Shown in pieces: positions 57,110 to 64,000 of a DNA stretch of 64,000 nt. Source of the stretch: Argyresthia goedartella (Eukaryota; Arthropoda; Insecta; Lepidoptera; Argyresthiidae); the NCBI GenBank assembly GCA_949825045.1, contig OX463808.1, positions 27,899,674 to 27,963,673 of the forward strand, written 5' to 3'. The first letter of the stretch is position 1. Each line of letters starts with the position of its first letter. Below the pieces are notes generated by a model. That model was not told the origin of the DNA. It ran no database searches and worked only from the letters and a program-made list of their open reading frames with translations. The position numbers and the translations under genes were made by a program.

Positions 57110-57740
57110 ATATATTATACATATAAATCTATCTTCTATAACATATAGTCTCCAGTGCTATTCTTATGAATTCACTCAGCGAACACGTGAACAGGTCTAA
57201 TTTCTTGTCGATGCGGTTGAGCGTGCACAGCGCGCGAGTGAGCGGTGCCTTCTGGAGCAGGTTGATGCGCGCGCTCGGCACCGCCAGCAACTGCGGCCGC
57301 CGCCTTCGCCTGATGTAGTCGTCAGGGACACACACATTCAAAGCCGATAGCAAGTCCGGATCGTGAATTTTGGTGTTCAGTATTTTAAAAATATATACCT
57401 AAAATAAATAGGGTGGGATACATCGAGGGGTACATGGGATATACTCCATACTGCCTGAGGTACAGGAATCTCACAAATTTATTCTGAATACGCTCCAACT
57501 CGAGGTTATGTACAGTTACATACACTAGTTTATCTACACACATATCATAAGCTCTCTTTGATATGTTCAGGAACCGCATGTTTGACCGGCATTGTGGCAT
57601 TGATCATTGATCTGTAGTTGTTTAGCTTGTTCTGTAGTACCAACTTAACAGATAAACTAGGGGCGGCACGCAGGCGGGCGCCGGCTTTCGAAATATGAAT
57701 GTCATAATATTGATACATTATGGTCATAATGTATCAATAT
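57110..57740 (-). mobile_element. Non-LTR family E, C-terminal fragment
   Basis: The minus strand reads LERIQNKFVRFLYLRQYGVY near 57480, then LSALNVCVPDDYIRRRRRPQ, VPSARINLLQKAPLTRAL and LNRIDKKLDLFTCSLSEF down to 57129. This is the typical end of a reverse-transcriptase ORF of non-LTR elements. Frameshift between the parts. Confidence 0.6.
57707..57740. repeat. Perfect 16-bp palindrome
   Basis: ATATTGATACATTATG, GT, CATAATGTATCAATAT. Confidence 0.85.
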
Positions 57741-58060
57741 TCAGATAACAAATGAGTTTTTGCCAAGTAGTATATCATTATGCTGGTCTTAACGTGCGGT
57801 TTTTGGACGCAGTAAAGAGGGTTTATGATACGTGTGTAGATAAATGATATGTTGAATACGCAAATTAAGGTTAATATGTCGTGAACAAAGTATAAGTTGA
57901 TGAAATCATGTAAAAAAAATGATGGTGGAATATTAATATGAAAATAAAATATTGTTTATTTATTCACAAAAATATTCATTGTTTTGTAGGCACAAAAATT
58001 TTTATCGGAGATTGAAAAAAAAGTAAAGTAAAAACTAGTGCGTAATAAGCTCCATTATTA

Positions 58061-58766
58061 AGTTGCCATAACGAGTCACTTTACGAGCACTTATTGTGGG
58101 GTCACGCTGCGAATGCTAATAGTATATTTATTCTGCAGAAACGGGCTGTTCGTGCAATTTATAGATTAGGGCCTAGAGTGTCACTGAGGGAAAAGTTTAA
58201 AGAAATCAATATTCTGACATTTGTGTCTCAATATATCTATGACAATCTTGTGTATGTAAAAAGAAATATAACTAATTTTCAGAAGTACAGTGATATACAC
58301 AATTTTAATACTAGAAATAAAGACAAGTTGGTTGCTTATGTAAGCCGACTACATAAAATTAGTAATTCTTTTAAAGGCAATTGTATACGCTATTACAATA
58401 AGGTCCCTACAGATATTAAAAACTTACCTTTAGACAAGTTTAAAATAATAATAAAACAGAAATTGTATAAAAAAGGTTACTATAGGATATCTGATTATTT
58501 AGAGGACAGATGTCCATGGGAATAGATTGTTTGAGTAACAGGCTGTTTCGATATATAATTAGCATTAATTTTGTAATTTGACAATATTTTATTTAAAAAA
58601 GGAAACGCAAAAGATGCGACGACTGTGGAGTTTCTTCGGTGAGCTCTTCTCCACAGATACCGCCATTGTGTTAGTGAACTCACCCAAAAAAATGTAATGA
58701 CGGATCTAAGTGATGTAACAACATCCTATGGAAATAAATGATTTTTGATTTTGATTTTGATTTTGA
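58061..58766 (+). mobile_element. 5'-truncated non-LTR retrotransposon, 3' end
   Basis: An open frame to TAG at 58523-58525 reads CHNESLYEHLLWGHAANANS, LQKRAVRAIYRLGPRVSLRE, YVKRNITNFQKYSDIHNFNT and KGYYRISDYLEDRCPWE. This is the intact end of a reverse-transcriptase ORF, related to family A (which ends KKGYYNVQDYLNDG). The 3' UTR ends in a TTTTGA tandem tail at 58740-58766. The clean frame suggests a young insertion. Confidence 0.8.
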
Positions 58767-59097
58767 GCAAGTGTGTTAAAAAGTATCAGAATATAAAAAA
58801 TCCTATCACTTGTATTTTTTGGCGCAGTTGGAATTGAAATTTCGTTATTCTTAATTTCTTTATTGTAATACACAAAACAGATATTAGTAATGAGTTTTTA
58901 CCAAATATTTTTACATTATGCTGGTCTTAACGTGCGGTTTTTAGAAGCAGTAAAGAGGGTTTATGATACGCATGTAGATAAAAGAGGGTCTATGATAGAT
59001 ACGTGTGTCGATAAAACAACATAAACTAAATATACGAGTACCTACATAAATATTATATAATATACTCGTACAAGCTAAACATAAACACAAACATAAA

Positions 59098-62000
59098 TCA
59101 AAATTTCCAGAGGTATCTCATTGTAGTAGAGAATGCACTGACCCTTGAAAGAATTGCTTACCTTCGCGACTCTTTACCGGGGGCCAACTAGTCTGTGATT
59201 ATTTCTTAGGTTAACATTACAGCTATCGCTGAGTTTGGAAAATGTAGAAAGGTTCCTGCGTACATACATTATATTTTCGAAAATGAATTGACTAGCTACA
59301 GTTAGTGTGTCAATTTCTTTAAAAAGCTCTCTTAAAGAGTCTGTTGTTTCATATGATAAATAGCTCGAATAGCTCTTTTCTGAAAAATAAAAATAGTTCA
59401 TAGCTTAAGTTAATAGCTTAAGCCTCAGAACTTAATTTATCAGCTAATTTATCTACGTGGGGTCGCCAATGCAATTTGCTATCAATGGATAACCATTTTT
59501 TTGAATAATCGAAGAAACTTCGTATCATTTACTAATTCTAACGTGTTGCTGTCTAACACTTAACTAGTCTCAACTAAAATTTGTAAGTGAGAATTTGATA
59601 CACTTGGTTTTACCAGCGTATAACAATAAATTATTAACTGTGAACCAATTCAAGGTTAAAGACAATACTCCATTAACATCATCAAAATATTATTTTTGTC
59701 TTTCTTTTTGAAGAGTGAGTGACATTTTCAGTGGAGCGTCATCAGCAAACAACACTATGTCAGTCAATTTCTCCACCATGAAAGGCAGATACGTTGGTAC
59801 CAGGAATAAGATGCTTGCTTCTTAGTAGTAGTTAGTAGTCTTACTTTGTAGATACAACGCTTTATTTCTAACTCCGTAATGATCTAATTTAATTAATAGC
59901 ATATCATGATTAACACAATCAAATGCCTTCGACAGATCGCAAAAAACTCTAATAGTATCCTGTGCGGCCTCCCATGCAGTATTAATATGAGATATAGGGG
60001 TAAGTAAGACCTGCATCCGTAGTCGATTTTCTCCTAGTGAAACCTTATTGTTTGGCGTGGAGTGGTTTTATGCGGTTGATTTGTGAGAGCATTTGATTGA
60101 GTATAATTTTTTCAAATATTTTACTTAGTGCTGGAAGAACAGATATTGGTCTGTAATTTGAAGATTCACCCTTGTCTTCCGACTTGAACAGAGGTAACAG
60201 TTTCATGAGGTCTGGGAAAGCTCCATCGTCAACACATTTATTAAATATATAAGCTAACTGTAGGGCTATAACTAGAATAACTGAACCAATGACTTTGACT
60301 AATATACCCCACCGGTCTACAGTATTTTTTAAGTTAAGTAATCTATACGTTTTGACAATGTCCTGGAGATATACATGATTAAATTTTGAAATACATATTA
60401 CTTTCGCTAGTGTTGTTTTTTAACAAAGTCTCTGCTTCATATTGAGATGAATTTAGACGCTCTGTCTGAATGTTTCGAAAGCTCGAGCAACCTCAGCGTT
60501 GGATTCAACAACAGCATCACCTATCTTTAGGGAAAAATATTTGTCCCTCGGTAATAACTTTGCCAGTTTTACGGTTTATTATTTGCCAAACTGTTTTCAT
60601 TCGATAATTAGAATTTTATATTTTTCTAATAATGTGTAAAGTTTTTGCAGATCTGCAAACCAACTTGAAAGAAAGTTTTTAGATTTTTTTTTAACATAGT
60701 TATGAAATTTTCTATCAAAGTTATCGGTTTTTGTTCATAAAGGTCATTTAAGATAACTCTACTTTTACGAATTTCAAACGTTGAACAGTTATTAAATTAA
60801 ATTTACTGTTGTTGTCACTGAGTTTCTTTAGTTTTAAAACTTTATCGAATTATGTTTGACTAATGTTGAAGAAGTCTGAATAGTTTTTTTTCCGGTTCTG
60901 TTCATTAAAATCCGGATCTGGCAAATTTATATCTAAGTTTGTCGTATACTTCTCTAGTCTATGGGATGTAATAGGCCTATAAATTGATGGATCAGTCTTA
61001 ATCTTACTAGAAATTGGGAATGAAACTGTTTGCCTGCTGTGATCAGAAGGCAAGCAGTTAATTCCAAGAAATTATGAATGCTCAGTGACATTTTTTTTAT
61101 CTAAGCAAGTTTGGCTAGTAAGTGTTATTCTAGTCGGCTCTAGAATTACGTGATCAAAAGTACCCGTGTTAGAACTGGAGACGCATATATATTTAAACGT
61201 TTTTTTTTCAACATAATCTCTTTCTAGGTCCTTACACTTTTCCCAGCCTTTCGGCCACTTCTTTAACCCCTCCATAAAGTTGTATTTATCAAATTCTTCA
61301 AAATACGCTACTGTGTCAGCTATAACCTCCTCGTTGAAACTGAATTTCTTTCCCCCGAGCTATGTTTTCATATTGGGGAACAGAAAAAAGTCACAGGGAG
61401 CCAGATCCGGTGAGTAAGGTGGGTGTGGCAGCAATTCGTAACGTGGTTGGGTTATAGTTTGGCAGTGACAATATGGAAGAATGAGCTGGTTCGTTGTCAT
61501 GATGGAACAACACTTTCTTCTTTGCCAAATGGGGCCGAGTCTCCTTTATTTTTTTATCAAATGGACCGGTTTGATAAGAAAATAAACCTAACTCACTTTA
61601 GTACGGCTCTGTGATAGTTTTCCCTTTTTGTAAGAAATCTGTAAGGATTATTCCCTTACTATCCCAAAGAATCGTGGCCATGACTGCCATTGTTTAGACT
61701 GCCGCTTGCTCTCAGGTGTATAATAATGGATCCAGGTTTCATCGACAGTAACGACACGACAGAAAAACTCCTGCGGATTTCGCTCAAACAAGCCCAAAGG
61801 CTCCTTCGACATTGACAGCCGTAACCACTTATTTTCATCCGTGAGTAATCGCGGCACCCATCGGATGGACACTTTTTTCATATTTAATGTATCGTGTAAT
61901 ATATTAATTGCTGTTCCGTACGATACCCGACAGTTAATTCACGCACTTTGGTACGTCGATCGGTGACTATTATCTTTTTTACCTTATCCACGACTTCTTC

Positions 62001-62540
62001 GATAACCACGTCTGTCAGGCGCCCTGGGTGGTCCTCGTAGAAAATAGATGTACGACCTCGTTTAAACTCATTAAACCAATATCTCACGGTTGTCATTGAC
62101 GGCGAAAGACCTCCGTAGACAGCATCTTACTTAACTTTTACTTATTCGCATGTTTTTCAGCGAATAAGAAGCGAATTACGGAACGATATTGCTCTTTCTC
62201 AATTTTGTAAGAAAAACAAAACAAGTCTTACACAATTTGACGCCAGAAAAAAACTGAACCATAGACAATTGACTGTTTTTTTTTTTTTATTTGATTTTAC
62301 TACACGATGGTAATGCCAACTTTCCTAAGTAACGCCACCTGCCATCAAACACGGGTACTAATTAATTTTGATCCACCCAGGAACATGACATAAATTAAAT
62401 AAAGTCATTAATCGTTGTTAAGATACAACAATGTGTATCTACAAGCAAATCTACATTAAGATCGCCACAAATAATTAACTTTTTTCTGTTATTACATAGT
62501 TCAGTGATGGCTTCCTCCGTATTTTTCTCAAATATTGAAT
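59098..62540 (-). mobile_element. Decayed non-LTR retrotransposon (family A, copy 2) split by a mariner
   Basis: Minus-strand pieces: LEPTRITLTSQTCLDK (endonuclease, 61130), linker (DPSIYRPITSHRLEKY, 60990), motif [19 protein letters not shown] (59960) and the C-terminal region LRELFKEIDTLTVASQFIFE (59290). Nucleotide blocks match copy 1 (8389-10420) along its length, including AAGCAAATCTACATTAAGAT on the far side of the mariner at about 62450. Many frameshifts. Confidence 0.75.
61149..62382 (-). mobile_element. Decayed mariner inserted in family A copy 2
   Basis: The ends TGATCAAAAGTACCCGTGTT (61151-61170) and the reverse complement of AACACGGGTACT...TTTTGATCCA (62348-62375) are inverted repeats, the right one with a six-base insertion. 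Minus-strand coding: VRYWFNEFKRGRTSIFYEDH and VREL (62090-61884), KWVPRLL-like start of the catalytic core and VTVDETWIHYYTPESK (61881-61648), HHDNEPAHSS (about 61490), PPYSPDLAPCDFF (about 61400), and YNFMEGLKKWPKGWEKCKDL (61280). The order and motifs are those of a DD34D mariner transposase. At least three frameshifts; an inactive relic. Confidence 0.8.
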
Positions 62541-64000
62541 TGAATTGGAAATTTATTTATTCAAAAGAAAAAAACAGAAAACGTTTACAATATTTGAGGC
62601 CCTTAGCTAAAATGTGACACATGATAATTGAGTCATCTGAGCCTGAGCTAAGTGTAAACCTGTATTTCAGACTACAGTGCTCTTCCTATAAAATATATAT
62701 AAAGCTAATTTTAGTTACACGGACACTTTTTTATACAAAATTACTGACTAATACTGACTAAAGACAAAGTAATAAAAATATGAAAAAATGGGTGTGTGGG
62801 TGAGTGGGTGAGCCTCTCTATGTGTAGTATGAGTATGAGTGAGTGTGTGTGAGAGGGTGTGTGAGGTAATAAAAATAATAATAAAACAACGTTACTATGT
62901 CAATATGGTGTACAAGTCAGATTAATATAAAATATGCGTTATATTTTTTTAATTTTTTTTAACAGATGAATTGATGAACTGCCTTGTGCACCTTTATGAA
63001 GGTAGCTAGGTAGTTATGATCAGTAGGTCCTCCGTTTTGTCATAATTAAGTAATTGCAATGTTTTATAGACAATCTTTTTAAGTTTATAGTTGGTGAGGG
63101 AATAAATATTAGCTATTCTATTAATTCTATTATATATGAAAGGACCGAGGAAGCAGAAGAATTTATGGGCAAAGGATGTTCGGAATAATGTATAATCCAA
63201 ACAGACTCTATCCTTCCGCCGTCTGGTCAGCAGATAGGGGCTATATGTTAAATAAGAATGCTGTTTTAAGACAGTGTGATACATAAATAGTTGCCTGACC
63301 GTAAGTACGTCACAAGAATTATAAAGGAGATCAGTGGGGAAAACAAGGGGACGGAAAGTGGAAACCTTGAGCAGCCATTGGGTGGCTTGATTAAATCCCC
63401 GCTGGGCAACCTCATAGGTCTCTTCCAAAGTTTTTGCCGAGAATAAAAGGGCAGTGTCGTCAGCATATGTAATCACTCTGCCATTTTCGGGACTTAGGTC
63501 ACATAGTTCATTGATGTAAATGAGAAATAGAGTGGGGCCCAATATACTGCCCTGTGGGACACCGTACGCAATTGGTAGATCACCACTACAGTGATCTCCG
63601 ATTTTTACATACTGAAAGCGACCGGTGAGATATTCCTCAAAAAGCTTCAACTGTACCCCTCGTATACCAAGTCGATCTAGTTTTTCCAAGAGGATAGGGA
63701 CAGAGACCGTGTCAAACGCCTTAGCAAGGTCAAGGAAAATGCCTATAACCTTCTGCCCTTTATCAAGGTTCTTTACCACATAGTCAGTGAGTTCGTGCAC
63801 AGCATCACTGGTGGAGATGTCATTTCGAAACCCAAATTGGCAGGCAGATAATAGTTTGTTTGATTCAAGATATTTAGTTAGACGTGAGTTGATGATTCGT
63901 TCCAGTATTTTAGATATAGAAGGCAGGATAGAAATTGGTCTGTAGTTGTTAACACGATCTCTGTCACCTGCCTTGTGTGTAGGGAGCACCATCGATCGCT
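62541..64000 (-). mobile_element. Non-LTR retrotransposon with in-frame internal deletion, runs off the window
   Basis: The frame from beyond 63992 to TAA at 63006 encodes VNNYRPISILPSISKILERI, CQFGFRNDISTSDAVHEL, GIFLDLAKAFDTVSVPILLE (motif A), YGVPQGSILGPTLFLIYINE (motif B) and ITYADDTALLFSAK (motif C). Near QWLLKVSTFRPLVF (about 63345-63375) the thumb and connection regions are missing, and the frame joins the C-terminal part (NSCDVLTVRQLFMYHTVLKQ, LGPFIYNRINR). The deletion kept the frame. 3' UTR 62541-63005, starting from a TTGAATTGAATTGG-type tail. It lies directly beside family A copy 2. Confidence 0.85.

Overview
The window looks like nuclear DNA from an insect, most probably a moth or butterfly. 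It is AT-rich, has a spliced gene with kilobase-scale introns, and is dense with transposable-element families that I associate with Lepidoptera: several tRNA-derived SINEs, the dispersed repeat that opens with GGTTCCGTACCC and ends near CGCACTTGACCGG, non-LTR retrotransposons, and mariner/Tc1-type elements. The species assignment is an inference; no rRNA or mitochondrial marker is present.

Only one host gene is clearly complete. It encodes a homocysteine S-methyltransferase of 341 residues on the minus strand. Its six exons lie between 30642 and 17291 and can be joined through GT/AG junctions with matching phase. Its introns hold dispersed repeats, a SINE, a 628-bp inverted-repeat element and a 23-bp minisatellite. 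Weaker host-gene candidates are a coiled-coil ORF at 5521-5808 and a possible signal-peptide exon at 35578-35757.

The left end (249-3280, minus) holds a recently broken multi-copy gene with an ADNCAAQNKN motif that resembles a transposase. It is followed by a fresh 193-bp tandem duplication (3843-4228), a B-box-less SINE, a decayed THAP zinc finger (about 7188-7350), an old non-LTR element (8389-10420, minus), a decayed repeat-associated gene (10890-12520, minus) and inverted-repeat elements, one of them flanked by TTAA (14920-15388).

From 31 to 47 kb the DNA is nested repeats. These include two head-to-tail copies of an AACCGACTTC-ended element inside a larger repeat, a roughly 1-kb foldback element (38199-39215), a broken non-LTR element (41440-44350, with a possible ORF1 up to 45680), and a near-perfect palindrome of about 137-bp arms (43064-43366).

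The right third has an element of about 2 kb with inverted ends and a 99-residue ORF (48061-50037). It also has a TA-flanked Tc1/mariner-type transposon (51987-54652), with one frameshift in its transposase and a 5'-truncated retrotransposon inserted upstream of that gene. At the right edge a decayed mariner sits inside an old non-LTR element, next to a younger non-LTR copy with an in-frame internal deletion that runs off the window.

I see no CRISPR array, operon or other prokaryotic feature. The most unusual content is structural: nested insertions, several perfect hairpins, and one long palindrome.
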